Source: Streptomyces hygroscopicus
GTDB taxonomy: Bacteria > Actinomycetota > Actinomycetes > Streptomycetales > Streptomycetaceae
Assembly: GCA_002021875.1 (NCBI GenBank)
Contig: CP018627.1
Span: forward strand, 8,494,001 to 8,558,000
Direction of reading: 5' to 3'
Length of the DNA: 64,000 nt
This document shows, in pieces, positions 34,474 through 41,950 of this stretch. Under the pieces are notes generated by a model that was not told where the DNA came from, searched no databases, and was given only the letters and a program-made list of their open reading frames with translations. Each line of letters begins with the position of its first letter. Position 1 is the stretch's first letter. Made by a program: the position numbers and the translations under genes.

Positions 34474-34546
34474 GCCCCCGTTGTGTAGCGGCCTAGCACG
34501 CTGCCCTCTCAAGGCAGTAGCGCCGGTTCGAATCCGGTCGGGGGTA
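34474..34546 (+). tRNA. tRNA-Glu (CTC)
   Basis: A 73-base cloverleaf. The acceptor is GCCCCCG with CGGGGGT (one G-U), the anticodon loop CTCTCAA has anticodon CTC in a TGCC/GGCA stem, the T loop is GGTTCGAATCC, and the discriminator is A. This copy differs from the other two Glu genes in the anticodon stem. Confidence 0.95.
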
Positions 34547-34577
34547 CGGATCTCTTCGAAAGACGGAGATCGCTAGG

Positions 34578-34650
34578 GCCCCCGTTGTGTAGCGGCCTAG
34601 CACGCCGCCCTCTCAAGGCGGTAGCGCCGGTTCGAATCCGGTCGGGGGTA
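34578..34650 (+). tRNA. tRNA-Glu (CTC)
   Basis: A 73-base cloverleaf like the preceding tRNA-Glu, but with a CGCC/GGCG anticodon stem; anticodon CTC, discriminator A. Confidence 0.95.
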
Positions 34651-34663
34651 CTGGTCTATACCA

Positions 34664-34735
34664 TGGGCTATGGTGTAATTGGCAGCACGAGTGATTCTGG
34701 TTCATTTAGTCTAGGTTCGAGTCCTGGTAGCCCAG
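34664..34735 (+). tRNA. tRNA-Gln (CTG)
   Basis: A 72-base cloverleaf. The acceptor TGGGCTA pairs with TAGCCCA (two compensatory changes from the first tRNA-Gln). The anticodon is CTG and the discriminator G. Confidence 0.95.
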
Positions 34736-34757
34736 CGCAGCACTTGTGCTGACTCAG

Positions 34758-34830
34758 GCCCCCGTTGTGTAGCGGCCTAGCACGCCGCCCTCTCAAGGCG
34801 GTAGCGCCGGTTCGAATCCGGTCGGGGGTA
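34758..34830 (+). tRNA. tRNA-Glu (CTC)
   Basis: A 73-base sequence identical in its mature part to the tRNA-Glu at 34578-34650. It is the last gene of the cluster, six bases before the terminator hairpin. Confidence 0.95.
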
Positions 34831-34835
34831 CCAGC

Positions 34836-34867
34836 GAAAAGCCCTCCGCGACAGCGGGGGGCTTTTC
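34836..34867. terminator. Terminator of the tRNA cluster
   Basis: GAAAAGCCCTCCGC at 34836-34849 pairs with 34854-34867 (14 bp, one G-U) around GACA. The AAAA/TTTT ends allow it to work on both strands, including for the convergent MerR gene. Confidence 0.85.
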
Positions 34868-34896
34868 CATGTCCCGTTCGTGCCCTTGGCTGCTGA

Positions 34897-35538
34897 TCAC
34901 TCCTTGAAGCGGCGGCTGGATTCCTCGGTTTGCGCGAGCCGCCGCAGGCTGAGCAGCACCGGCTCATAGAGCACCGTCAGCGCCACCACCGCCTCGATCC
35001 GCTCGGGCGGGGTGTCGTAGGTCTCCACCAGGTCCAGGTCTGCGACGGCCAGTTCACCCGCCAACCGGGCATGCACCAGCAGATGCTCGGTGTCATGGGG
35101 ATATCCCAGGCGGTCCAGCGAGGCGATGGCCGTCACCAGCATCCGGTAGGCGGGGGAGGTGTCGCCCAGCTCCTGGCCGTGGGACCAGTCCATCCGCCGC
35201 AGCACGGTGTCCACCTGTTCCCTGGCCCGCGCCGCGTGCGGATCGTCCTCGTCGGGCTCGGCGCCGTGCGGCAGTGCCCAGACCGCGGCTCCCATCTGGG
35301 TTTTCTGGCTGAGCGACTCGTCCTCGGTGGCCGCCAGCACCTCGCGCGCCGTGGCCACCGGCATCCGGCCGACCTGGATCAGCGAGCGCACCAGCCGCAG
35401 TCGGCGCAGATGCTCCTCGCCGTACTCGGACTTGGTGGCGGTGATCCGCTCTCCCGGCGGCAGCAGCCGCTCGCGCAGGTAGTACTTGATCGTCGCGGTG
35501 GGCACTCCGCTGCGCTCGCTGAGCTCCGCCAGTCGCAT
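34897..35538 (-). CDS. MerR-family transcriptional regulator
   Basis: A 213-residue regulator. The N-terminal MerR winged helix is MRLAELSERSGVPTATIKYY then LRERLLPPGE, followed by SEYGEEHLRRLRLVRSLIQVG. The long C-terminal region lacks the metal-binding cysteines of MerR proper, so it probably senses an organic ligand or another signal. The start 35538 has GGAAGGTG upstream. It is divergent from a DUF4188 gene, with clustered inverted repeats between them; such MerR/DUF4188 pairs recur in actinomycetes, and the regulator probably controls its neighbour. Confidence 0.87.
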   Translation of the reverse strand: MRLAELSERSGVPTATIKYYLRERLLPPGERITATKSEYGEEHLRRLRLVRSLIQVGRMPVATAREVLAATEDESLSQKTQMGAAVWALPHGAEPDEDDPHAARAREQVDTVLRRMDWSHGQELGDTSPAYRMLVTAIASLDRLGYPHDTEHLLVHARLAGELAVADLDLVETYDTPPERIEAVVALTVLYEPVLLSLRRLAQTEESSRRFKE

Positions 35539-35568
35539 CCCTGTTGCACCTTCCGTTGGAGAGTGGCA

Positions 35569-35598
35569 CTATCCAAGTAATGGATAGCGCCGCTATCC
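35569..35598. promoter_or_regulatory. CTATCC/GGATAG operator between MerR and DUF4188 genes
   Basis: CTATCC (35569-35574), GGATAGC (35582-35588) and GCTATCC (35592-35598) make two overlapping palindromes. A further CTATCC follows at 35603-35608. The tighter one, 17 bp with a three-base centre, suits MerR-type dimers. It is inferred to regulate both divergent genes. Confidence 0.6.
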
Positions 35599-35632
35599 AA
35601 GACTATCCCGATGTGGGGGCAAGGGGATCACC

Positions 35633-36124
35633 ATGGGTACCGAGCTGTTCGCCGGCCGTATGACTGCCGAGGCCGAGGGGGAGGTCACCGTCTTCCTGAT
35701 CGGCATGCGCATCAACCGCTTCCGCGCGCTGCGCAGCTGGCTGCCGGTCTTCAATGCGATGCCGCGGATGCTCCGCGAGCTGTCGCGGGACAAGGGGAGC
35801 GGGATGCTGGGCTATCAGCTCCTGTTCGGCCCGCCCCGGGTGTTCTACGTCGTCCAGTACTGGGACTCGCACGAGAAGCTGCTGGAGTACGCGTCGGCCC
35901 AGGGCAAGGAGCACCGTCCCGCCTGGGCGGCGTTCAACCGCCGGATGCGGGAGGGCCGGGGCAAGGTCGGCTTCTGGCACGAGACCTATGTCGTACCGGC
36001 CGGGGCGCACGAGGCGATCTACCTCAACATGCCGGCGTTCGGCCTGGGCAAGGCCACCGGGGTCGTCCCGGTCGGCCGGCGCGGTGACCGCGCGGCCGAC
36101 CGGCTGAGCCTGGAGAGGGCGTAA
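35633..36124 (+). CDS. DUF4188 domain protein
   Basis: A 163-residue cytoplasmic protein of the DUF4188 family, whose fold resembles dimeric alpha/beta-barrel monooxygenases. Recognisable stretches are EGEVTVFLIGMRINRF, MLGYQLLFGPPRVFYVVQYW, and FWHETYVVPAGAHEAIYLNM. No enzymatic function is established for the family. ATG 35633 follows AAGGGGA by five bases. It is divergent from a MerR regulator and convergent with ndgR, 10 bases apart. Confidence 0.85.
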   Translation: MGTELFAGRMTAEAEGEVTVFLIGMRINRFRALRSWLPVFNAMPRMLRELSRDKGSGMLGYQLLFGPPRVFYVVQYWDSHEKLLEYASAQGKEHRPAWAAFNRRMREGRGKVGFWHETYVVPAGAHEAIYLNMPAFGLGKATGVVPVGRRGDRAADRLSLERA

Positions 36125-36134
36125 CGGGGCGTGA

Positions 36135-36851
36135 TCAGTTGCCGCGACGCAGGGCGTCGGTCAGGCGGGCCGCCGCGTCGATGACGGCCTGGGCGTGCAT
36201 CCGGCCCGGGTGGCGGGTCAGCCGCTCGATCGGTCCGGAGACCGAGACGGCGGCGACCACGCGGTTGGACGGGCCGCGCACGGGCGCGGAGACGGACGCC
36301 ACGCCGGGCTCCCGCTCGCCGATCGACTGGGCCCAGCCCCGCCGTCGTACGCCCGACAGGGCCGTGGCGGTGAAGCGGGCCCCCTGCAGTCCGCGGTGCA
36401 GCCGCTCCGGCTCCTCCCAGGCCATCAGGACCTGGGCGGCCGAGCCGGCCTTCATGGGGAGAGTGGAGCCGACCGGCACGGTGTCCCGCAGTCCGGACAG
36501 CCGCTCGGCCGCGGCGACACAGATGCGCATGTCTCCCTGGCGCCGGTAGAGCTGCGCGCTCTCGCCGGTCACATCCCGGAGATGCGTGAGCACGGGACCG
36601 GCCGTGGCGAGCAGCCGGTCCTCGCCCGCCGCCGCTGCCAGCTCGGCCAGGCGGGGGCCCAGAATGAAGCGCCCCTGCATGTCACGTGCCACCATCCGGT
36701 GGTGCTCGAGTGCTACCGCGAGCCGGTGTGCCGTGGGGCGGGCGAGACCGGTCGCCCCGACCAGTCCGGCGAGGGTGGCCGGGCCGGACTCCAGGGCGCT
36801 CAGGACCAGAGCCGCCTTGTCGAGAACGCCGACGCCGCTAGTGTTGTCCAT
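36135..36851 (-). CDS. ndgR: IclR-family regulator NdgR
   Basis: A 238-residue IclR protein. The N-terminal winged helix contains TLAGLVGATGLARPTAHRLAVAL in overlapping halves. The effector domain follows (GSTLPMKAGSAAQVLMAWEE, GWAQSIGEREPGVASVSAPV). NdgR is the conserved streptomycete regulator of leucine and other amino acid genes, always divergent from leuCD as here, so the assignment is strong. A 21-bp palindrome lies just upstream of its start and is a likely operator for both itself and leuC. Its stop is 10 bases from the convergent DUF4188 gene. Confidence 0.93.
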   Translation of the reverse strand: MDNTSGVGVLDKAALVLSALESGPATLAGLVGATGLARPTAHRLAVALEHHRMVARDMQGRFILGPRLAELAAAAGEDRLLATAGPVLTHLRDVTGESAQLYRRQGDMRICVAAAERLSGLRDTVPVGSTLPMKAGSAAQVLMAWEEPERLHRGLQGARFTATALSGVRRRGWAQSIGEREPGVASVSAPVRGPSNRVVAAVSVSGPIERLTRHPGRMHAQAVIDAAARLTDALRRGN

Positions 36852-36863
36852 GAAACGATACTC

Positions 36864-36884
36864 GCGTCTCACAGTGTGAAACGC
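36864..36884. promoter_or_regulatory. 21-bp palindrome, probable NdgR operator
   Basis: The arms GCGT-C-TCACA and TGTGA-A-ACGC surround a central G at 36874 and mismatch at one position pair. It sits 13-33 bases upstream of the ndgR ATG and 110 bases before leuC. IclR regulators bind palindromes of about this size. Not tested here. Confidence 0.6.
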
Positions 36885-36993
36885 AAGTTCAATTTCCGGG
36901 GAGACCCGCCACTCTGTAAATGGCGGGCCCGCAGACCAGGGCACGCAGTCGAGACAAGCTGGGCCGGCACTGGCGCCGGCCGGAGGGAATGCG

Positions 36994-38424
36994 ATGGGAC
37001 GGACACTCGCGGAGAAGGTCTGGGACGACCATGTCGTCCGGCACGCCGAAGGCGAGCCTGACCTGCTCTTCATCGATCTGCACCTGCTGCACGAGGTGAC
37101 CAGCCCGCAGGCGTTCGACGGCCTGCGCAAGGCCGGCCGCACGGTCCGTCGTACCGATCTCACCCTCGCGACCGAGGACCACAACACCCCCACCCTCGAC
37201 ATCGACAAGCCGATCGCGGACCCCGTCTCCCGTGCCCAGTTGGAGACGCTGCGCAAGAACTGCGCGGAGTTCGGTGTCCGGCTGCACCCGCTCGGCGATG
37301 TCGAGCAGGGCGTCGTCCACGTGGTGGGACCGCAGCTGGGACTGACCCAGCCCGGTACGACCGTGGTCTGCGGTGACAGCCACACCTCGACCCACGGCGC
37401 CTTCGGCGCGCTCGCGTTCGGCATCGGCACCAGCCAGGTCGAGCATGTGCTGGCGACCCAGACGCTGCCGCTCGCGCCGTTCAAGACCATGGCGATCACC
37501 GTCGAGGGCGAGCTGCCCGAGAGCGTCACCGCCAAGGACCTGATCCTGGCGATCATCGCCAAGATCGGCACCGGCGGCGGCCAGGGCTATGTGCTCGAGT
37601 ACCGCGGCTCCGCCATCGAGAAGCTCTCGATGGAGGCCCGGATGACCGTGTGCAACATGTCCATCGAGGCGGGCGCCCGCGCGGGCATGATCGCCCCGGA
37701 CGAGACGACCTTCGCCTATCTGGAGGGCCGCCCGCACGCCCCCCAGGGTGACGACTGGGACGCGGCCGTCGCGTACTGGCGCACCCTGCGGAGCGACGAC
37801 GACGCGGTCTTCGACCGTGAGGTCGTCATCGACGCCTCCGAACTCGCCCCGTTCGTCACCTGGGGCACCAACCCCGGCCAGGGCGCTCCGCTGTCGGAGT
37901 CGGTCCCGGACCCGGCCTCCTTCGAGGACGCCAGCGAGCAGTTCGCCGCCGAGAAGGCCCTGGAGTACATGGGTCTGACGGCAGGTCAGCCGCTGCGCGA
38001 CATCGCGGTGGACACGGTCTTCGTCGGTTCCTGCACCAACGGCCGCATCGAGGACCTGCGCTCCGCCGCCTCGGTGCTGTCCGGCCGCTCGGTGGCCGAC
38101 GGCGTACGGATGTTGGTGGTCCCCGGCTCGGTGCGGGTCGCCCTGCAGGCCGTCGAGGAGGGGCTGGACAAGGTGTTCACTGCCGCCGGCGCCGAGTGGC
38201 GGCACGCGGGCTGTTCGATGTGCCTGGGCATGAACCCCGACCAGCTCGCGCCCGGTGAGCGGTCGGCGTCCACGTCCAACCGCAACTTCGAGGGCCGGCA
38301 GGGCAAGGGCGGCCGGACCCATCTGGTCTCGCCGCAGGTCGCCGCCGCCACCGCGGTGCTGGGCCATCTGGCCTCGCCCGCCGATCTGTCCGACGCGGCC
38401 GTATCGACTCCCGTGGGGGCCTGA
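36994..38424 (+). CDS. leuC: 3-isopropylmalate dehydratase, large subunit
   Basis: A 476-residue aconitase-family [4Fe-4S] subunit that isomerises 2- to 3-isopropylmalate in leucine synthesis. Cluster ligands are Cys347 (FVGSCTNGR), Cys407 and Cys410 ([10 protein letters not shown]). TEDHNTPT near the N-terminus and [20 protein letters not shown] are family signatures. ATG 36994 follows GGAGGGA. leuD begins six bases after its stop. Expression is expected to be under NdgR. Confidence 0.96.
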   Translation: MGRTLAEKVWDDHVVRHAEGEPDLLFIDLHLLHEVTSPQAFDGLRKAGRTVRRTDLTLATEDHNTPTLDIDKPIADPVSRAQLETLRKNCAEFGVRLHPLGDVEQGVVHVVGPQLGLTQPGTTVVCGDSHTSTHGAFGALAFGIGTSQVEHVLATQTLPLAPFKTMAITVEGELPESVTAKDLILAIIAKIGTGGGQGYVLEYRGSAIEKLSMEARMTVCNMSIEAGARAGMIAPDETTFAYLEGRPHAPQGDDWDAAVAYWRTLRSDDDAVFDREVVIDASELAPFVTWGTNPGQGAPLSESVPDPASFEDASEQFAAEKALEYMGLTAGQPLRDIAVDTVFVGSCTNGRIEDLRSAASVLSGRSVADGVRMLVVPGSVRVALQAVEEGLDKVFTAAGAEWRHAGCSMCLGMNPDQLAPGERSASTSNRNFEGRQGKGGRTHLVSPQVAAATAVLGHLASPADLSDAAVSTPVGA

Positions 38425-38430
38425 GCAGTC

Positions 38431-39024
38431 ATGGAAGCATTCACCACGCACACCGGCCGGGCCGTTCCGCTGCGCCGCAGCAACGTGGACACGGACCAGA
38501 TCATCCCGGCGCACTGGCTCAAGAAGGTCACCCGCGACGGCTTCGAGGACGGACTCTTCGAGGCATGGCGCAAGGACCCGGAGTTCGTGCTCAACGCGGC
38601 CGAGTACAAGGGCGGGACGGTGCTGGTGGCCGGTCCCGACTTCGGCACCGGCTCCTCGCGCGAGCACGCGGTATGGGCGCTGCAGAACTACGGCTTCAAG
38701 GCCGTCATCTCGTCCCGCTTCGCCGACATCTTCCGCGGCAACTCGCTCAAGAACGGGCTGCTGACCGTCGTCCTGCCGCAGGAGACCGTGGACCGGCTGT
38801 GGAAGCTGGTCGAGGCGGACCCCGCCGCGGAGGTCACCGTGGACCTCGTCGACCGCCAGGTTCGAGCCGAGGGCATCACGGCTGATTTTGAGCTTGACGA
38901 GAATGCCCGGTGGCGACTCCTGGAGGGGCTGGACGACATCAGTCTCACCCTCAGGGAGGACGAATCCATCGCCGCGTACGAGGCGCGTCGTCCCTCCTTC
39001 AAGCCCAGCACGGTGGTGCTCTGA
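38431..39024 (+). CDS. leuD: 3-isopropylmalate dehydratase, small subunit
   Basis: A 197-residue swivel-domain subunit partnering LeuC. It shows [40 protein letters not shown] (substrate-gating loop with GSSREHA) and [17 protein letters not shown]. The length is standard. It lies in an operon with leuC with a six-base gap, followed by a strong terminator. Confidence 0.96.
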   Translation: MEAFTTHTGRAVPLRRSNVDTDQIIPAHWLKKVTRDGFEDGLFEAWRKDPEFVLNAAEYKGGTVLVAGPDFGTGSSREHAVWALQNYGFKAVISSRFADIFRGNSLKNGLLTVVLPQETVDRLWKLVEADPAAEVTVDLVDRQVRAEGITADFELDENARWRLLEGLDDISLTLREDESIAAYEARRPSFKPSTVVL

Positions 39025-39059
39025 CCCCCGGTTCTCCCTGTACAGAGCGGGTTTGGCAA

Positions 39060-39093
39060 GATGCGCCGCCGGTCCTCGGACCGGCGGCGCATC
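39060..39093 (+). terminator. Near-perfect 15-16 bp hairpin after leuD
   Basis: GATGCGCCGCCGGTCC at 39060-39075 pairs completely with 39078-39093, closing on a CTCG loop. No T tract follows. Confidence 0.8.
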
Positions 39094-39147
39094 GGCATGT
39101 TGAGGCCCCGTGAAGCGACAACTCGCCTCAGATGGCACAATCAGTGC

Positions 39148-39393
39148 ATGGAACGCGACGGCCAACTCGAGCTCTACGGCATCGTCGCCGACCGGCTCAA
39201 GGAAGCGCACGCAAGGGTGCGCGCACTGCAAGTCCCGGAGGGCGTACGGATGACGCTGTCCCGGAAGCTGCTGGTCATCACCTCAGCGGCGAAACACGAT
39301 CTCGCAGATGCGGCAAAGCGTCTGGAGCGGTTGATGAACGACCTCGACGAGGGCCGTTTCCCCCAAGATCCCGACACCGACGGAAGTCCGTGA
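39148..39393 (+). CDS. Conserved small helical protein (81 aa), function unknown
   Basis: An 81-residue protein, almost entirely amphipathic helix: LYGIVADRLKEAHARVRAL, then LLVITSAAKHDLADAAKRLE and RLMNDLDEGRFPQD. A coiled coil or four-helix dimer is plausible. No family function is known to me. It sits between leuD and hupS on the same strand in the same place as a small conserved gene of other streptomycetes, as I recall. No SD precedes ATG 39148; CACAAT lies six bases upstream, so it may be leaderless. Confidence 0.7.
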   Translation: MERDGQLELYGIVADRLKEAHARVRALQVPEGVRMTLSRKLLVITSAAKHDLADAAKRLERLMNDLDEGRFPQDPDTDGSP

Positions 39394-39518
39394 CGATCGA
39401 GTGCGTTGCGGCACAAGGGTGATTAGCCCGTTTCGTGTTTGATTTGCGGTATATATCTGCCTAACGTGCGAAAAGGCTTGAACACATTGATTCCGGCAAT
39501 GTCTCCGAAGGGGAAGAC

Positions 39519-40091
39519 GTGAACAAGGCGCAGCTCGTAGAAGCGATTGCCGACAAGGTCGGCGGCCGTCAGTCGGCCGCCGAGGCCGTCGACGCAGTTC
39601 TGGACGCCATCGTCCGGGCAGTCGTCGCCGGGGAGCGAGTTTCAGTCACTGGATTTGGTTCGTTCGAGAAGGTGGAACGGCCCGCCCGGTACGCTCGTAA
39701 CCCGCAGACCGGGGAGCGCGTGAGGGTCAAGAAGACCTCGGTGCCCCGCTTCCGTGCCGGTCAGGGGTTCAAGGACCTGGTGAGCGGCTCCAAGAAGCTC
39801 CCGCGCGGCGGTGAGGTCGCGGTGAAGAAGGCTCCCAAGGGCAGCCTCCAGGTCGCCGCGAAGAAGGCCGCGGTCAAGAAGGCGACCGCCAAGAAGGCTC
39901 CTGCGAAGAAGGCCGCGGCCAAGAAGGCGACGGCCAAGAAGGCCCCGGCCAAGGCCGCCGCCAAGAAGGCGACCGCCAAGAAGACGACGGCCAAGAAGGC
40001 GCCCGCCAAGGCCGCCGCGAAGAAGGCCCCGGCGCGCAAGACGAGCGCCCGTAAGACCACCACGAAGAAGACCACCGCCAGGAAGCGCTAG
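39519..40091 (+). CDS. hupS: HU-family nucleoid protein with Lys/Ala tail (HupS)
   Basis: A 190-residue protein. Residues 1-~92 are a normal HU fold (MNKAQLVEAIADKVGGRQSA, GFGSFEKVERPARYARNPQT). The rest is a histone-H1-like tail of AAKKA/TAKKAPAKK repeats, ending in RKTSARKTTTKK. This two-part HU is typical of actinobacteria (HupS in Streptomyces, compacting spore nucleoids, HupB in mycobacteria). GTG 39519 follows GAAGGGGAAGA. The upstream ~100 bases are AT-rich (TATATAT at about 39450), marking the promoter region. Confidence 0.94.
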   Translation: MNKAQLVEAIADKVGGRQSAAEAVDAVLDAIVRAVVAGERVSVTGFGSFEKVERPARYARNPQTGERVRVKKTSVPRFRAGQGFKDLVSGSKKLPRGGEVAVKKAPKGSLQVAAKKAAVKKATAKKAPAKKAAAKKATAKKAPAKAAAKKATAKKTTAKKAPAKAAAKKAPARKTSARKTTTKKTTARKR

Positions 40092-40125
40092 CCGGCGGCG
40101 CACAAGCGCCGCACTGTTCACGCGC

Positions 40126-40156
40126 CGGGCCGGGCTCCCCGAGGGAGCCCGGCCCG
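40126..40156. terminator. 14-bp hairpin between hupS and cofC
   Basis: CGGGCCGGGCTCCC at 40126-40139 pairs fully with 40143-40156 on a three-base loop. It lies between convergent genes. Confidence 0.8.
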
Positions 40157-40198
40157 CGGTGCTGTCTGGGGTGCTGTCCGCGGTGCTGTCCGCGGCGT

Positions 40199-40402
40199 TC
40201 AGAACGTCTGCAGCGTGACGAAGACGACCCGGCGCTGTTCGCCCTCGCCCTCCACCTCGATCCGCACCCGCTGGCCCGGGCGCAGCATCCGCAGCCCCCC
40301 GGCGTCGAAGGCCGCGGTGTCGAACGGCAACGGGGTGCCGTCGTCGAGCAGCACGCTGCCGGCGCGGGTCTCGGGGTCGTACGTATAGGCGGTTCCCTGC
40401 AT
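40199..40402 (-). CDS. Cold-shock-like 67-aa protein, possible independent product nested in cofC frame
   Basis: From ATG 40402 the frame encodes 67 residues: an opening strand (MQGTAYTYDPETRAG), then SVLLDDGTPLPFD, LRPGQRVRIEVEGEG and a final VVFVTLQTF. The layout resembles cold-shock-domain RNA-binding proteins but lacks the classic aromatic RNP motifs. TAGGCT ends seven bases before this ATG on the minus strand, exactly the distance at which leaderless Streptomyces mRNAs start. It therefore may be made alone as well as, or instead of, as the CofC C-terminus. Confidence 0.5.
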   Translation of the reverse strand: MQGTAYTYDPETRAGSVLLDDGTPLPFDTAAFDAGGLRMLRPGQRVRIEVEGEGEQRRVVFVTLQTF

Positions 40403-41020
40403 GTCCGCCAGCCTAGCCCTGGTGTGGGCGCCCACGCCCAGGGCCACCGCCGCGCGCAGATCCCCGGCCGTGTCCACGTCGTGCCGCACCGAGTCCACCC
40501 CCGCCAGCTCGATCTCCCGCGCCCCCGACGCCCGGTGCCGGGCCCGTGAGGGTCCCCCGAAGGCGGGCGTCAGACCGACGCCGGGCGCCGCCGAGAGGAG
40601 CGTGGTGCCCACCCCCGCGGCGTCCGCCAGAAAGGCACGTGCGAAGCCGGACGCGGCCTCGAGCACCAGGTCGAGCTCCACGGTCCGCAGCGCCGGGAGA
40701 TCGGCGTTCATCGCCGCCACGGCGGCCCCCGGGCGCTCCCCGCGGACGGCGAGGGCGCCGTGCGCCAGCGCCGCGTTCAGCCCGCGCCCCGGGGAGTCGG
40801 GCAGGATCCGGGCGCCGAGGGCGGACAGCTCACGTCCGGCGAGCGGGTCGTCGGTGACGACGGTCACCCCGCGCACCCAGCGGCTCGCCAGCGCCGCGTC
40901 CACCGTGTCCTGAGCGAACGCGAGCGCGAGTGAGGCCCGGAGGCCGTCGCCCGCGGCGTCGGAGAGCCTGGTCTTCGCCCGTGACAAGGGCTTCAGCGGC
41001 ACCACGAGGGTCCAGGTCAC
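40199..41020 (-). CDS. cofC: CofC-type phospholactate/phosphoenolpyruvate guanylyltransferase, fused in frame to a cold-shock-like domain
   Basis: A 273-residue open frame. Residues 1-~205 are CofC: VVPLKPLSRAKTRLSDAAGD, VTVVTDDPLAG, GLNAALAHGA, MNADLPAL, and HDVDTAGDLRAAVALG. It activates phospholactate or phosphoenolpyruvate with GTP for coenzyme F420 synthesis. The frame continues with no stop into a 67-residue segment (MQGTAYTYDPETRAGSVLLD ... RPGQRVRIEV) resembling a cold-shock/OB barrel. CofC proteins normally end near residue 210. The extra part may be a separate leaderless gene (see 40199-40402). GTG 41020 has ACGGAG six bases upstream. Confidence 0.82.
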   Translation of the reverse strand: MTWTLVVPLKPLSRAKTRLSDAAGDGLRASLALAFAQDTVDAALASRWVRGVTVVTDDPLAGRELSALGARILPDSPGRGLNAALAHGALAVRGERPGAAVAAMNADLPALRTVELDLVLEAASGFARAFLADAAGVGTTLLSAAPGVGLTPAFGGPSRARHRASGAREIELAGVDSVRHDVDTAGDLRAAVALGVGAHTRARLADMQGTAYTYDPETRAGSVLLDDGTPLPFDTAAFDAGGLRMLRPGQRVRIEVEGEGEQRRVVFVTLQTF

Positions 41021-41191
41021 AGGGGCTCCGTTTCTTCCCACGGGCCTCATTCTGACCTGCTGCCCGGCTCGCCGAAGACGGACGGGGTTACGGTGTTCTC
41101 GACAGACAGGGTGCCTGGAGCGACACTTGTGCGGCTGCAGGGGGCGACAGCAAGCCAGCAGGTCAGCAGGGTCCAAGAGAGGATGTTCCGA

Positions 41192-41950
41192 GTGTCCGGC
41201 CGCAGAATCGGCTTCTGGTACCGCACGGCAGCGGTCTTGTGCAAACCGCCGCTGGTGGTTCTGTTCAAGCGGGACTGGCACGGAATGGAGCACATTCCGG
41301 CCGATGGTGGATTTATCACCGCGATCAATCACAACTCGTATCTCGACCCCCTCTCCTACGCGCACTTCCAGTACAACACCGGGAGGGTGCCGCGCTTCCT
41401 CGCCAAGGCAGCCCTCTTCAGGGGCGGCTTCATGGGCACCATGCTCCGCGGCACCGGCCAGATCCCCGTCTACCGCGAGTCCACCGACGCCGCCAACGCC
41501 TTCCGGGCCGCCGTGGACGCCATCAACAAGGGCGAGTGTGTGGCCTTCTACCCCGAGGGCACCCTCACCCGCGACCCCGACATGTGGCCCATGCGCGGAA
41601 AGACCGGCGCGGCGCGGGTCGCGCTGCTCACCAAGGCCCCCGTCATCCCCGTCGCCCAGTGGGGTGCCAACGAGGCCGTGCCGCCGTACGCCAAGGAGAA
41701 GCGGGTCCGTCTCTTCCCGCGCAAGACCCTCAAGGTGCTCGCCGGCCCGCCGGTGGACCTGTCCGGGTTCTACGGCCAGGAGCCCACCGCGGAGGTCCTC
41801 CGGGCGGCCACCGACGTCATCATGGACGCCATCACCGACCTCCTTTCCGAGGTGCGCGGAGAGCCCGCGCCCGTTCACCGGCACGACCGGCCCACCAGCA
41901 CCAGCACCGACGGCCCGCCGCTCCCGCTGGCCGATGAGGAGAGCAAGTGA
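41192..41950 (+). CDS. 1-acyl-sn-glycerol-3-phosphate acyltransferase (PlsC-like)
   Basis: A 252-residue LPLAT-family membrane-associated enzyme that should acylate lysophosphatidate in phospholipid synthesis. Catalytic NHNSYLD (H-x4-D) and substrate motif FYPEGTLTRD are present. The N-terminus (RTAAVLCKPPLVVLF) can insert in the membrane. GTG 41192 is preferred because GAGAGG lies nine bases upstream; ATG 41183 abuts that SD. Its stop overlaps the gpsA start (GTGA), placing it in one operon with glycerol-3-phosphate supply. Confidence 0.9.
   Translation: MSGRRIGFWYRTAAVLCKPPLVVLFKRDWHGMEHIPADGGFITAINHNSYLDPLSYAHFQYNTGRVPRFLAKAALFRGGFMGTMLRGTGQIPVYRESTDAANAFRAAVDAINKGECVAFYPEGTLTRDPDMWPMRGKTGAARVALLTKAPVIPVAQWGANEAVPPYAKEKRVRLFPRKTLKVLAGPPVDLSGFYGQEPTAEVLRAATDVIMDAITDLLSEVRGEPAPVHRHDRPTSTSTDGPPLPLADEESK

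Noticed and set aside
40157..40200. Three GGTGCTGTC direct repeats after the hupS/cofC terminator
   Set aside because: Short, GC-skewed and confined to ~40 bases in an intergenic tail; no functional reading could be supported.
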